Shown one piece after another: positions 13,510 to 24,861 of a stretch of 64,000 nucleotides of DNA. Location: positions 1,401,501-1,465,500 of the forward strand of contig CM076142.1 in the NCBI GenBank assembly GCA_038025085.1, given 5' to 3'. Below the pieces are notes generated by a model that saw nothing but the letters and a program-made list of their open reading frames with translations, was not told the DNA's origin and did no database searches. The DNA is from Tetragonia tetragonoides (taxonomy: Eukaryota; Streptophyta; Magnoliopsida; Caryophyllales; Aizoaceae). The first letter of the stretch is position 1. Every line of letters starts with the position of its first letter. Both the position numbers and the translations under genes were made by a program.

Positions 13510-15911
13510 GAAGTTCGGTGCATTCCTCTTTGTATGGAGCCATTTTTTTTTTGGTTTAGAATTTTGCAGCCATTGTTATCATTTTATCTGGAGTGTAGTT
13601 AGCGTTTAATATTTTAGTTGATGAATCATGAGGAGATTTTGTTACAAACAGTTCCCCTGAATCTAAGAATGTTGGATTTCTCCAGTTGTTGGATCGTCTT
13701 GCTCATGTTTACTGATTGTTTTTTTGCAATATTCAATCGTCATTGAGCAATCTACGCCTCTATTGTGCCATAGGATCGATGTTGAATGTCTAAATGATTT
13801 TTCTCAGTCACACATGAACGCTGCCAGTTAAGTTGATGAATGTATACACCATTTCTTGTTTTTGGTTTGAGAAAGGATAAACCAGTCGTGGCAAGTTCCT
13901 ACTGAAATCAATGCTTGTATTTACGCCAAGTTGCCAACTGCACCACAATGCACTTGATCATATTTCAGCATTTCAGCCCCCTCGATTTGCTTAAATTCTT
14001 CTTGCAGACAACCAAATTTGGATTAGACAAATTTAATATCATATATCAGAATGTCTTTGTCATTCTCTTGATTTGGTGTTCTTAATATTTGCAGGATGGG
14101 ACTGAATTGGCTGAAGGCTTACTGTGACGTGTCATACATGTCACTATGTTCAGAGGTTGGAAAGCTGACAGTTACCACTTACCTCTTTGTGCAGTATCAA
14201 TGAATGTGGCTGTTTATGCGGCAAACAAGGGATCAGACTTTATTGGAGCTACTATGCATACAAATAATTCATCTCATATTCAGCATTGGCTTTCTGAGAG
14301 CATCCTCAGTGCCTGACTTTTTTTTAAGGATACAGAAAATCTCATGAAGCAAGTTAATGTGTTCAATTTCCTCAAGTTAATTTTGCTCACCTGTGTTTCT
14401 TCTTTCCTTGGTGCAGATTTTGATGCACTTTTATCAGGGTTGCAGAGGATACTTGTTTGTCTATATACAGCATAATATAACATTATGGTGGGTTAGATGA
14501 ATTTGTATCCAGTTTTCCTTTTCATTTTCCCCTGATTTTATTCTATTTTGTTTCGATTTATTGGGTTAGATGATCAACTAATTGGTTTGCTCAGTAGTTT
14601 TCACCCTTGTTTCATTCCGATGATCAATTAAGTTGTTTTGTTTGATATTGGCAGTGCCGAATAATGCTGGTGGGATGTGCATTTACATTTTTGATTTATG
14701 GGTGGTAGAGAAATGAAAAGGTGTCGGTTTTTGATATCCTACAATACCCAATTGCCAGGTATCTTTATTCCTCTCTTTTCCTAATTCAAGTATTCTTCAG
14801 CAGGTTCCTCTTTCAGTGAAGCATATTTGGGGAGTTTAAGCATGTACTTTGATGATGTTATAATGGTAACTAGAAGTTAGATTAGTAGTTTAGTTTTATT
14901 TCCTAGTTATTTTGTGTGTCATTTACCTTAATAAACAACTCCCTAACGTACTGTTAGCATGTTCATTAGAGGTTGATGGTTCTAAATATCAGTTTAGATG
15001 AGGCTACTGCTAATGAATTCACTAGATGAAAGCTTAAATGTCGGATTCCATAGATTAAAAGCTGATTTGAATCTGAGCTATATGTGAGTATGGAGATTGA
15101 TTTTCAGGATGCTTTATTGATAGTTTTAAGAGATGTTGCTTCTGAGGACTTGTTAACCAACATTACCAGCATGTTCTTGCGTTTTTAGTGAGCTTAGATG
15201 ATAGGAATCAAGGTCAGACAACTAGGAGTAAAGAGCATTGAATAGAACTTAGTTTTCAGTTATTGAAGTGATACAAACCTGCTGTTTTCTAATCTGTATT
15301 TAGACCTGATTTGCTGGTTGAAGTTGAACTGTGGTTTTGCTCGCTATAAAAAGAGCTGCTAATTAAGTGTAAGTGTTAGTGAGAACTTGGCTAAGATAGA
15401 TGTTACATGCTGAAGGTAGCTCAATTGCATTCTTTTTTTAAGGTCGAAGCTTGCACACTTTTGGTGGAAAAATGATCATGTATGAACCTGATCCTAGGGC
15501 TGAGAACCTGCTTGTGCATGTTTATAGTTCAAGCATTTGCATATGGTGATACTTTATCTTAGTAGAACTCATGTAAACGAGAGGGGGAAAGTTTTATTGT
15601 AGTTTGAAATCATTTTGAGACCATTTTAATATCCAAAATTAGTTGTTTGCACATGTTTTCCAAGTTCCTACTGATTTGGACGAATTTAACTAGTAAATGT
15701 GACGTCGAACTAATTATTTGATATGAAAGCAATCATATAAAGTTATATGTTTATGCAGATATATTTTGCTTTGCATTTTGTAGGATGTAACAAATGTATG
15801 AAGCGTACAAAGATGTTGATTGATTTTTGTTTGTTTAGTTCGATGCGGCCTTTGGGGTAATAACGGTGATTTTAGGTTCAAATATATTTGATAAAGAGGG
15901 CAGCAGAATAG

Positions 15912-16181
15912 ATGGGAACAGAATCAGAACAAGATGGAATGTGGGTGAATCAGTTTGATGATTCCTTTGAAGCTGACTCTGTTGCTCCTCATTTTACCGG
16001 TCAGTTTGATGATTATACTTTTCTACAAATCCTTTATTTTGTGCAAAGAAGAGTGGATGAGAAGCTTGGTGTAGTATTATGTGACATGGCTTCAGTTTGG
16101 TTCTGTTTTTCTACCCCTCTTCTTTTCCTGTTTTTAGCTGCTAATTTCAGAGTATCATTCTACATTTTCAGCTTGAATTAA
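15912..16181 (+). other. Short unassigned open frame inside CACTA 1
   Basis: An 89-residue frame begins MGTESEQDGMWVNQFDDS and ends in a hydrophobic stretch. I do not recognise it. It may be an exon-intron read-through of another captured fragment, since the last third looks like intron sequence. Confidence 0.25.
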
Positions 16182-16300
16182 GAATATTATGAAACTTAGA
16201 TCGAATGGAAAATTTGCTTTAAACAAGTTAGGTAATAGAATTGTTATCATTTTGAAAGTATTATTTTGTAGAAAAGTTGTATAATTATTCTTATTTTCGA

Positions 16301-16373
16301 AGCCTATTAGCTCAGATGGTAGAGCAATTGTGTTATAGCACAAAAGACGTGGGTTCGAATCTCACATAGGCTT
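16301..16373 (+). tRNA. tRNA-like sequence (probable pseudogene, isotype unclear)
   Basis: A 7-bp acceptor pairs AGCCTAT with ATAGGCT. A D arm GCTC-loop-GAGC, a T arm GTGGG-TTCGAAT-CTCAC and good A and B boxes are present, with a T-run just downstream. The anticodon arm is irregular: the TTGTG/CACAA stem leaves a 6-nt loop TTATAG, so no standard anticodon can be assigned. It lies inside CACTA 1, which suggests it was carried in with the element. Confidence 0.5.
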
Positions 16374-17541
16374 ACTTTGTTTTAAGACATTTAATTGTGG
16401 AATTTCGTTAAAAAAAATATAATAATAAAAAAAAAGCAACTTTGTGCGACGGTTGAGCAAAAGAACCGATGCACAAAGTCTGATTTTGTGCGTCGGTTGA
16501 GGTAAACAACCGTCGCCTATAACAGGCATGTGCGTCGGTTGTTTACATCAACCGACGCACAAAGTCTGACTTTGTGCGTCGGTTCTTCTGCTCAACCGAC
16601 GCACAAAACCTTTGTGCGTTGGTTCACCAACTGACGCATATGCTCTTGAGCATGTGCGTCCCTTGCATATGCGACGGTTCAAATCCGACGCATATTAGTG
16701 TTTTGAACCGTCGCACAAGGTACTTTCTGTACTAGTGAATGTCATGTAGCGTTAGATACCTCTAACTTTTAGAGAGGCACCACAAGCCAATGAATTACCT
16801 TTTTTTTTTTTACAAAGGCTAATATATTGCCAGTGAATGACTATCACATCAGTACTTGAGGACATTTCTTCCCCTTAACATTTTAATGTTTGCCCTAAAC
16901 AAATTAAGAGTCAGGTTGCATATGAACCTCTCCAAATCCCGCCTTGGTGTTGTTTTAGTTTTTTATATACCAGTAATCACAAAATTAGCACCAAAAAAGA
17001 AAAAGAAAATTATTATGACAAAGTTAGAAGCAAGGCAACCCATCAAAAAACTTTAAATTTTAAAAAATAAATAAATAAAAGAGTTAAAATATTTTATACA
17101 TCGCACGAACATGCACAAGTTATATTCCATAAATCATAGTAAACCCTAAAAGGAAGGGTGGAAGAGCGAAGATTTTTAATCAAAATTATCCTTTTGCTCG
17201 AATCAATGGATTCCCGTATTACACTATTAGCTTAGTCTTCAATATATGTTGGCAGATTTTGTTTCCAAATTCCTTTTATTAATCCAAACAATCCTACACC
17301 AAGGCAAACGTAACAACTAACAAATCAAAGCTAGATAGAAGCCTAGGATTATGAAACTAGCCGAATTTGAAACATAACTGATCGCATAGAGTCCCATAAC
17401 AATTAGATTTCCAAATTTTTACAAATACAAATTACGAAATAATCAAACCAACCACTATAGCACTGGCAGTCACAGCGCACAAGTATTACGATACAAGAAC
17501 ACCCAAAGAAACCTAGTACAACAGCAGTAACAACAACAACC

Positions 17542-18042
17542 ATGGGTGATGAATACAACTATGTAGGGCTTGTTGCTTATCTAGCTTTGTTCTCTACCAT
17601 TTTATTCATATGGGCAGCTTTAGCCTATTGCACGGACCCCAAAGACGGTGGTCAGGGCTTCCATGAACCCCTGACCACAACAGCTGCTCCTCGAACGTCG
17701 ATTACTGTCGATGTCCGTTTCGTCGTTAGCACACCACCAGATCAGCTACTGCAACCAGAGGAGTTAGATCCACATCCACAACCACAACCACAACCACAAC
17801 CACAACCACAACCACAAGAGTCGATGAGTGATGATCAAATTATTACCAAAAACAGTTGCGATGTTATCAATGATGATGGTGGGATTAAGCTTTTAAGGGA
17901 GTGTGGGCATAGGTTTCATGCGGCTTCTATTAAAGCATGGTTATTGAAAAAGCCTGTATGCCCTATCTGTCGATGTTACGTATCAGAAAACCCTACAACA
18001 ACATCAACTCTACGGGAGGAGCTTATGGAGAGTTTAATTTGA
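17542..18042 (+). CDS. RING-H2-like membrane protein lacking zinc ligands (copy 2)
   Basis: Intronless 166-residue frame whose ATG is in CAACCATGGG context. A transmembrane segment spans about residues 8-30, and a (PQ)n tract spans about 78-92. The C-terminal part aligns with copies 4 and 5: LRECGHRFH, IKAWLL and VCPICR. The first RING ligand pair is missing. Where relatives read TKNCSECVICLDKF, this copy goes from TKNSC directly to an acidic stretch. The sixth ligand is Ser129 instead of Cys. Only C121, H123, H126, C140 and C143 remain, so neither zinc site is complete. It may be a decaying pseudogene with an open frame, or a RING-dead membrane protein. Confidence 0.75.
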   Translation: MGDEYNYVGLVAYLALFSTILFIWAALAYCTDPKDGGQGFHEPLTTTAAPRTSITVDVRFVVSTPPDQLLQPEELDPHPQPQPQPQPQPQPQESMSDDQIITKNSCDVINDDGGIKLLRECGHRFHAASIKAWLLKKPVCPICRCYVSENPTTTSTLREELMESLI

Positions 18043-18469
18043 ATGGGATTGTTATTAGTTTAATTTAATTGCTAAGTATTTTTTGATATTCTAGCTACGT
18101 TATGTTATTACTTCAATAATATTATCTTTAGTTTTTCAAAATATAATAAGTGGAGTTTTTTTTCCCACATTTACCCAGTTAGTGATTTATTATATGATGT
18201 AGTTTTATTTTGCTTGTAATGGACTATGTCCTCCTTTTGTACCCGAAAAAACAAATTATTGGTGATTAGGAGTACTATGCAAAGATTATAGAAGTATGTG
18301 CTAGTGGAGTATTCACCAAAATTTATTATCTATCTTGTCATCTCTTCTGTAAATTAAATAGAGATTCTCATGAAAAGATTATAGTACACGTATGTGCTAG
18401 TGGAATAATATTCGCAAAAATTTTATGTTGGCTTGTCGTCTCTTCTCTCAATAAGGCGTCTCATGAAAA

Positions 18470-18590
18470 GATGACTAATTGGTTTAATCAGTAAAGTTCT
18501 CGATTAAGGTTTGAATCTCGCTTTGGGAATGGAGGTAACTATATATAGCGACGGTGGATATTCCTTGTATGGAACAAAAAAAAAAGGTAA
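18470..18590 (+). mobile_element. tRNA-derived SINE fragment
   Basis: It has a B-box-like GGTTTGAATCTCGC, then a GCGACGGTGGATATTCC segment also present in the complete SINE at 58771-58958, and an A-rich tail. Internal sequence appears deleted. Confidence 0.55.
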
Positions 18591-18989
18591 CATTCTTGAT
18601 GGAGTATCGTATTTAAGTTTTGAATAGCGAGTTGCAATTGTTTTTGTATCAATTTGAATGAAAACAAGAAACCCTATTGTTGACCTACTTTTTTTTTTTT
18701 TTTTGCTGCAAACCCTTATTGAACTAGTTTTGTATTATCGATTTAAAAGGAACAGTCGGGATCCTAGAGGATCCAAATTGTAAAAAGAATGATTAAAGGA
18801 GGCTCGAGTGAGAGAGAAGACAATTTACTAGAAAGGGAAAAGGTTAAATGGAACAAAGTTAGGATTATGAAGCTAGCTAACCCAGTAACATAATTACATA
18901 AACCACCGACTTTGAATTAGAACTCAAAATTTATGTACTTACACAGATAAGTCCTAATATAATTAGAACTCAAGAAGTACTAGGAAACT
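18591..18989. other. Intergenic sequence between RING copies 2 and 3
   Basis: AT-rich with a poly-T run near 18690. No coding feature is recognised. Confidence 0.4.
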
Positions 18990-19345
18990 AAACCGAGCTA
19001 ATTACTTCCAAATCGTGATACCGATTGTATTATTATTTTCCTTAAGCATAGCCTTCAGTGATTGCGGGCAGAGCTTTACTTGGCGGGAGAAGCATCATGA
19101 GAGTCACAGCAGTAGGGCCATCCCCATCATCGTTAACCGGCCACGGGAGAGGAGCAACAGGCAGCCAATGCGTCCGACGACGTATACCTTGGCCAACTGG
19201 AACGAGAGCGCGTCGTCAAGCCTGAAGACTATGAGTTGCGGGCTGTAGTGATCGAACAACAGCAGACCCAAGCAAGGATTATTGGTAGTGAATTTACCTA
19301 AACCGGTAGTTCAGATGATTGTGTGGTTTGTTCGGTTTGTAAACA
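18990..19345 (+). pseudogene. RING-H2 family relic (copy 3)
   Basis: One frame preserves LGQLERERVVKPEDYELRAVVI, the equivalent of the LAQLRRERMEKRDEYELQAVVI region upstream of the RING in copy 4. It is followed by a stop (TAA near 19301) and DDCVVC, a trace of the first zinc-ligand pair. The upstream hydrophobic frame (from 19015) is in a different phase, so a frameshift is also present. The remainder of the RING is replaced by a CAA microsatellite. Confidence 0.75.
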
Positions 19346-19386
19346 ACAACAACTACAGCAACAACAACAACAACAACAACAAACAA
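19336..19386 (+). repeat. CAA/ACA microsatellite
   Basis: An interrupted CAA run interrupts RING copy 3 at the position of its first zinc knuckle. Confidence 0.8.
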
Positions 19387-19934
19387 ACGGTTTAATTTGA
19401 ATGTACTGTTGCCAATAATTGGAGTTCATTGGATGCGGATTGTTATAGAATTCAATTTCAATTTTGGTAATTTTTCATTGATTAATTCTAGGTTAAGTAC
19501 TTGGAAGTTGATGCTATTATTAGTACTACTACGTATTATGCAAAGATTAATTGCGATAGCATTCAAACTTATTGATTGATTCAAAACAAGGAATTAAACC
19601 CCCTTGTTTAATTTGTTTTGTTCGGGTAAAACTAAATGAATGTACTTAAGTTCTCACGGGTGAACCTTGCTCGCAAAATTACTACTGAAATATGAACACG
19701 AGGCTAGCAACAATAAAAATATATATGGATCAAGTATTGGTAGGGTTATTAGTTTTGAACTTTCGAAACATGTAGATTCAAGCTTGAGGTAAAATTGTTC
19801 GTGGAATTAATTTATATTCAAATTTGTTTTTTAGTTGGGCGGATTCTTTTACGCAGGTGAAACTCAAGAAAGTGATTGTACTTTATTATCTTATCAGAAA
19901 AAGAAAAAATGAATCAATGAGGTATGGACGTGTA

Positions 19935-20095
19935 GTTGAGTGTGTGGTAGGGACTCATCTATTTTTTTTTAATCTCATCCTTAATCAAGGTTGAGGGTCC
20001 GAATCTCGCTTTTGATATGGAGCAACTTTAAATTCTTTGGTCAGCTGTCCCACCCTTGCTTTGAGGTGCCTACAGATTAGCGCGAGGAAATAGTA
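19935..20095 (+). mobile_element. tRNA-derived SINE-like fragment
   Basis: It has a promoter-like start near 19930 (GTGTAGTTGAGTGTGTGGTA), a B-box-like GGGTCCGAATCTCGC near 19995, and a CTGTCCCACCC segment downstream. No clear duplication was found. Confidence 0.4.
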
Positions 20096-20209
20096 ATCAG
20101 AGAAAGATAAAAGATTGTGCATTTTTCTTCCGCAGATAAATTTTTTTAATATATTTATTTAAAACATATATTCAGTCATATATGCAAAATTTTAGAATTT
20201 CCACCACCC

Positions 20210-20273
<64 letters not shown>

Positions 20274-20824
20274 CAATCTCCTCATCCCCCAAAAATAAAT
20301 AAACTGGATAAATTGAATTCTTTTTAAAAAAAAAATAAAATTATCACTTATGAATATGAGTCATAGATGGCACTAAACTCTTAATTAATTGCCCAAAAAA
20401 AAAAATCAAAACGGCAAACATTGTTTTAGGCAAGCCTATCCTTTCGCTCGGCTAATGGGTAATCTTTCGGAAGATTTTTTTTTTAACCAGTTACCAAAAA
20501 AAGGGGAAAACTAGGAAGTAATTGGAAATTGGATGTATGTAATTTCAATCCACGTTCAATTTTGTCTATCCGAATTCAGTTAGGAAACTAACTGACGATA
20601 GCTTTGAAATCTAGTTACTTGCAACATATAGCTTATGAGTAGTATACCAATATATAGATAAAGAATATCGAATCCCTTAATTACATTACAGTTATTATTT
20701 ACTAAACTACCAAGGAAGTTATATAATCAAGCTCTCTTGAATTAGCAACCAATATACTACATACAAAACCGAAACACTAGAGCGTAATATACAAGATCAA
20801 CACTACACAGCCTACATACTAAGA
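20096..20824. other. Intergenic; includes an AAT microsatellite (20211-20273)
   Basis: A perfect AAT run of about 60 bp occupies 20211-20273. The rest is the AT-rich 5' flank of RING copy 4 without further recognisable features. Confidence 0.7.
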
Positions 20825-21352
20825 ATGGAAGAGTTGAACATAATAATTAACGTAGTGGTGGCACTTCTGATGATCGGTTCCGTAATAGCAGCCTTTCGTG
20901 GAGCTTGTGCTCCGGACTCTTACGACAGCTGGTACCCGGATCACCTGGCGGCGGTGACGGCCACCAGTCGGCCAATGTCGTATGCTATCGGTCTCAGGGA
21001 GCCGAGGCTGATACCACCAGGGAGGGTATTAGCCCAATTGCGAAGGGAGCGCATGGAGAAGCGGGACGAGTACGAGCTACAGGCGGTGGTGATAGACGAC
21101 CCTATCAAGAGGAGTGTAGTTACCAAAAACTGCTCCGAGTGTGTGATTTGTTTGGACAAATTTGATGATTTAATTAAAGAAGATGGAGAACATCAAGATC
21201 ATGACCATAATTCAAGTGTTGAAATTCAAGTGTTGAGGGAATGTGGGCATAGGTATCACAGTGCATGTATTAAGGCATGGCTATTGCAACACAAAGTATG
21301 CCCCATCTGTCGCCGTTATGTATCTTTATTGCAACCCCCAATGACAGTATAA
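20825..21352 (+). CDS. ATL-like RING-H2 E3 ubiquitin ligase (copy 4)
   Basis: Intronless 175-residue frame. It has an N-terminal hydrophobic anchor at about residues 5-25 and a conserved spacer with LAQLRRERMEKRDEYELQAV (70-89). The RING-H2 is complete: C106, C109, C140, H142, H145, C148, C159, C162. Trp152 and the Pro of CPIC are present, as expected for E2 contact. The loop between ligands 2 and 3 is an acidic/His-rich 30-residue insert. It is closest to copy 5 (22487), sharing the spacer and TKNCSECVICLD. Probably a membrane E3 ligase; the target is unknown. Confidence 0.88.
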   Translation: MEELNIIINVVVALLMIGSVIAAFRGACAPDSYDSWYPDHLAAVTATSRPMSYAIGLREPRLIPPGRVLAQLRRERMEKRDEYELQAVVIDDPIKRSVVTKNCSECVICLDKFDDLIKEDGEHQDHDHNSSVEIQVLRECGHRYHSACIKAWLLQHKVCPICRRYVSLLQPPMTV

Positions 21353-22486
21353 GACTACAGGTTTATTTTGATTGTTGTTGTATCTTTTTTTGCTGAAAAT
21401 ACCAGATGATGATGTTAATTGGATTAATTCTTTTAAATTTTATTTGTTCTTTGATTTTAGGTTAATTATTCACTCATGTATTAATTGTTATTATGATGGG
21501 TGAAGTACGTCTATCTTCAGGGATTGTATTAGGTTTTTGTATCAATTGATTTGTGGTATGTATATATGTTATGTTAATATCCATAACAAGAAATTCAGAC
21601 TTGTTCAAGTTCTGTTGGCCAAAGCTGAAGAATAAACTTCTGTTGAGTAATTTAATTTTTCAATAATCTGAAGTTTCACTAGGTGAACCTTGCAATTTAA
21701 TTAGTTTTTTCGGTGTTTATACATCTCTTATCGAATTATTAATTTACGTATAAAGAGAGATTTTCTGCGCACCAAATACCGAAGTAGATCAAATAATGTA
21801 TGTTTCGATCCAGTTTTTTTTTTTTTTTTTTTTTAATGGGGTTTCTCACCAAATCAAAGAGTCATAAAATATTTTGACTTTCTATAAGTCAAGAAGGTTG
21901 AATTTTATTTATTTTTTTTTTAATTTTGGTGAAACAAGAAGGTTGAATTTGTTTGTACTGTTGCCAATTGGAATTCATTGGATGCATCAGAGTGTGTGGT
22001 ATTCAATTTCAGCTGTTTCGTAATCTTCAATTTCCATGTTCTGTTTTTTAAAAAAAAAATTACGAAAATAAAAATAAAAAAAAAATAAAAAAAACATAAA
22101 AGGTGGAAAAAGTAAATTAAAATAGGAAGTAGTATTTGGATAGGATACTAGATGTACTTCTAATCCGCGTCAAATTCTGTTTATCTAATATGAAGTAATT
22201 GAATCTAGGAAAGCGATGATAACTTTGATATTTATTTTTTTGGTTGCATGATAACTTTGATATTTTGTTACTTAGCTTGCAACACATTGTGATGATATAC
22301 GAGTAACCATAACTATGCTTATGCACTTGCTCCCTATATAGATCGAGTTCCCATTTAATTACTCCTTACAAAAGGAAACTAAATCAAACTCTATTGAATT
22401 ACCCAATCCAATATAGTTTAGTACAAACCACAACACTACAACGCAATTAAAAAGCCTAAGAGATCATACATAGAAGTACATTAACA
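21353..22486. other. Intergenic between RING copies 4 and 5
   Basis: AT-rich, with long T and A homopolymers near 21815 and 22050-22090. No coding feature is recognised. Parts resemble flanks of the other RING copies (for example the GTACTGTTGCCAATTGGA-like stretch near 21957 and near 19402), consistent with tandem duplication including flanks. Confidence 0.5.
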
Positions 22487-23092
22487 ATGAACGACGGATT
22501 GTTTTACGCACTGTATTTACTGTTGGTGGTACTTGCCTTCGTATTGGCGTTCTGTCTTGGTCCGAGGCACCACAACAGCTATGGTCACCCAATAATAACC
22601 ACGGATCCGAGGCGCCACAACAGCTATGGTCACCCAATAATAACCAGGGATCCGAGGCCGATGCCACCACCACCAAGGTCGTTAGAACAACTGCGAGAGG
22701 AGCGTATGGTGAAGGCCGAGGAGTACGAGTTGCAGGCGGTGGTGATAGACCCTATCAAGATAAGTGCTGTCACAAAAAACTGTTCCGAGTGTGTTATTTG
22801 TTTGGACAATTTAGATGTAACTAAACAAGTTGAAGATCATGACGACCATAAGGGCAATATTAGTGATTGGGGTGACATAATTGTGGTGTTGAAGGTGTGT
22901 GGACATAGGTTTCATGGTCCTTGCATTAAAGAATGGCTACTTCAGCACAGAGTATGCCCTATCTGTCGCCGGTATGTATTGCAACCAACAATTACACTAC
23001 AGGAGGAGGATCAGCAGATGATTCATTATTCGGATTTTATTCACCAGATAAACATGATGATCGATGTTGGATTAATTATTGTTCTGATATAA
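22487..23092 (+). CDS. ATL-like RING-H2 E3 ubiquitin ligase with internal 15-residue duplication (copy 5)
   Basis: Intronless 201-residue frame. The hydrophobic anchor is at about residues 5-25. A 45-bp tandem duplication encodes HNSYGHPIIT twice (29-38 and 44-53), followed by a short poly-Pro run. The spacer LEQLREERMVKAEEYELQAV matches copy 4. The RING-H2 is complete: C102, C105, C138, H140, H143, C146, C157, C160. The C-terminal tail is longer than in copy 4 and ends in a hydrophobic stretch. Likely an E3 ligase. Confidence 0.88.
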   Translation: MNDGLFYALYLLLVVLAFVLAFCLGPRHHNSYGHPIITTDPRRHNSYGHPIITRDPRPMPPPPRSLEQLREERMVKAEEYELQAVVIDPIKISAVTKNCSECVICLDNLDVTKQVEDHDDHKGNISDWGDIIVVLKVCGHRFHGPCIKEWLLQHRVCPICRRYVLQPTITLQEEDQQMIHYSDFIHQINMMIDVGLIIVLI

Positions 23093-23639
23093 ATCTAGTT
23101 TAATTAATTACTACTCCCTTTGATGTTTTTAGTTTAATTGGTCTAGTCTTCGAAGATTGTGTTTAGTTGAGTATAATATCTTTTGTACCATTGTATTATA
23201 TATTAGGAGTAATAATCTTTTACAGGAATCTATTCGATCAAAAGTTTAATTTACGACCCAATGAGTAATTCTACATAATCATCAATTTCAATGAAAACAA
23301 GAAATTCAGACTTGTTTAATTTCTGTTGCCAAAAGCTAGAGGAAACAGAGTAATTTGTTTGGTTTAACTAGGTCAACCTTGGGAAATTGTTAATATATGC
23401 ATCCCAATCCAAATAAACGAATTAACCTTAACCTAAATCCCAGGACAAAGCAAAGCGATGATAGGTATCTAGGATTAGGAGACTAGTCCATGCCAATCTT
23501 TTTCTTTTTGGTGCGAGTGACGGAGTGAGGGGCAAAGCCAAAAATTTTGAGTAACTACTCTAATACTACGTGGCCAAATTAAACTAGTAGTAATACTAAA
23601 GCAAGGATAGGGAAATGAAAATAAATAACGCTCTCTTCT
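23093..23639. other. Intergenic 3' of RING copy 5
   Basis: Contains a segment resembling the sequence downstream of RING copy 4 (TCAATTTCAATGAAAACAAG and neighbours). No gene seen. Confidence 0.4.
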
Positions 23640-23800
23640 TGTTCACTACCATGGTTTGCTAGCCAATTTGCGGCTCTGTTTGCTTCCCTATAACAATGCT
23701 CGAAAGTCAATTTCTCTCTTTGTCCCTGGTCACAAGTTATAGCACAACTTGAGAGTCCACTCTCACATGTAATTTAGTGGCATCCATTTTCTTAACCATT
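23640..23800 (-). mobile_element. Relic of a LINE RNase-H-like (RVT_3) domain
   Basis: On the minus strand one frame reads VDSQVV, a stop, and then, after a frame change, FEHCYREANRAANWLANHG. This is the characteristic C-terminal motif of the RNase-H-like domain of plant L1-type LINE proteins. The frame is broken, so it is a degenerate fragment. Confidence 0.65.
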
Positions 23801-24861
23801 TAGAGACTCCTGTAAAGTACCAATCTTATTTTACATAACTGACCAACTTAAAATTGTAGTTACCTTATACTACGAGACTACGAGTACATATATCTTGAAT
23901 AACAATGTTTATTGATCAATTTTTAGGCTTTCTACAGACACTAATTTTGGGAGTCACTACAACAAAAATGGCTGTTAGCCACGCTGAAATGCGGGCCTTT
24001 CCACGCTACTAAGCATGGCAAAAACATTTTGCCATGGTTGGAAAAAGCGTGGCAAAAAGCTAGGTGGAATTTTTACCACGCTTTTTTGCCACGCTTGTTT
24101 CCACACTTTTTTCCGCGGATACATTCAAGTTTGCCACGCTTACCAGCGTAATAATATGTGCAGAAATCTTTCCTACAATTTTAAGCGGGAAATATATTTT
24201 AATGATTTTGAGCGGTAAAATAATTTCCCGAGAAGACTTTGCCACGCTTTTCACCGTGACTTTTTTTTGGGAGGAGCTGTGACAAATTATATTTAAAAAT
24301 AAAACAGAAAAAATAATTTAACATTACGGTAGTACACCATAAATGCATATAAAAATCTCTATTATGTCAATAAAGAAACGTCATCTTGTCAGCGTTTGGA
24401 AAACAAGTACACCATCATTAGAAAGAAACAAGTCCGTAAGTCATGACAGTATTCAATAGAAAACAACTAAAGAAACGTAAACTAAGACAACAAGCTGAAG
24501 ACAGAGCAATTAATCTTCTTAGGCTTCAATGTTGAGCAATTGATCTTCAGCTTCAATCTTCATGAACTCGAGTAGAGCTTCTTGACCTTCGACTAGAACT
24601 GTCATCTTGACTTCCATTTCCACGACTTAAAATTTTTCGAGAGGCCTATGAGTCCCATGTAAAAAATAATGGTAAGATATTTATAATACAAAAATAACAA
24701 AAAAAGAAATACTACAATGACACACCACATTAACATGGAAGTCTTACATTATCTGATTGAGAAATTACTACAGCATGGGATCAAAAAAAAGAAATTGGTA
24801 CAGCAGGAAAGCAAGCTGCTTGATTGGAAGTTTGGAACCTTATATGGCTTGCCACACTCAC

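Larger units (their letters stand above)
11596..16737. mobile_element. Non-autonomous CACTA transposon carrying captured gene sequence (Pack-CACTA 1)
   Basis: The element begins CACTAGTACAAAAAC and ends in the inverted equivalent TTTCTGTACTAGTG. A 3-bp duplication AAT flanks it (11593-11595 and 16738-16740), the CACTA signature. Subterminal regions (about 11620-11850 and 16440-16715) are packed with GCGTCGGTTG and CGACGGTT motifs in both orientations, typical transposase-binding repeats. The 5.1-kb body encodes no recognisable TNPA, TNPD or DDE transposase. It carries part of a ribosomal P2 gene (12952-13509), a tRNA-like sequence (16301-16373) and other intron-like sequence I cannot assign. 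It lies between RING copies 1 and 2. Confidence 0.92.
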
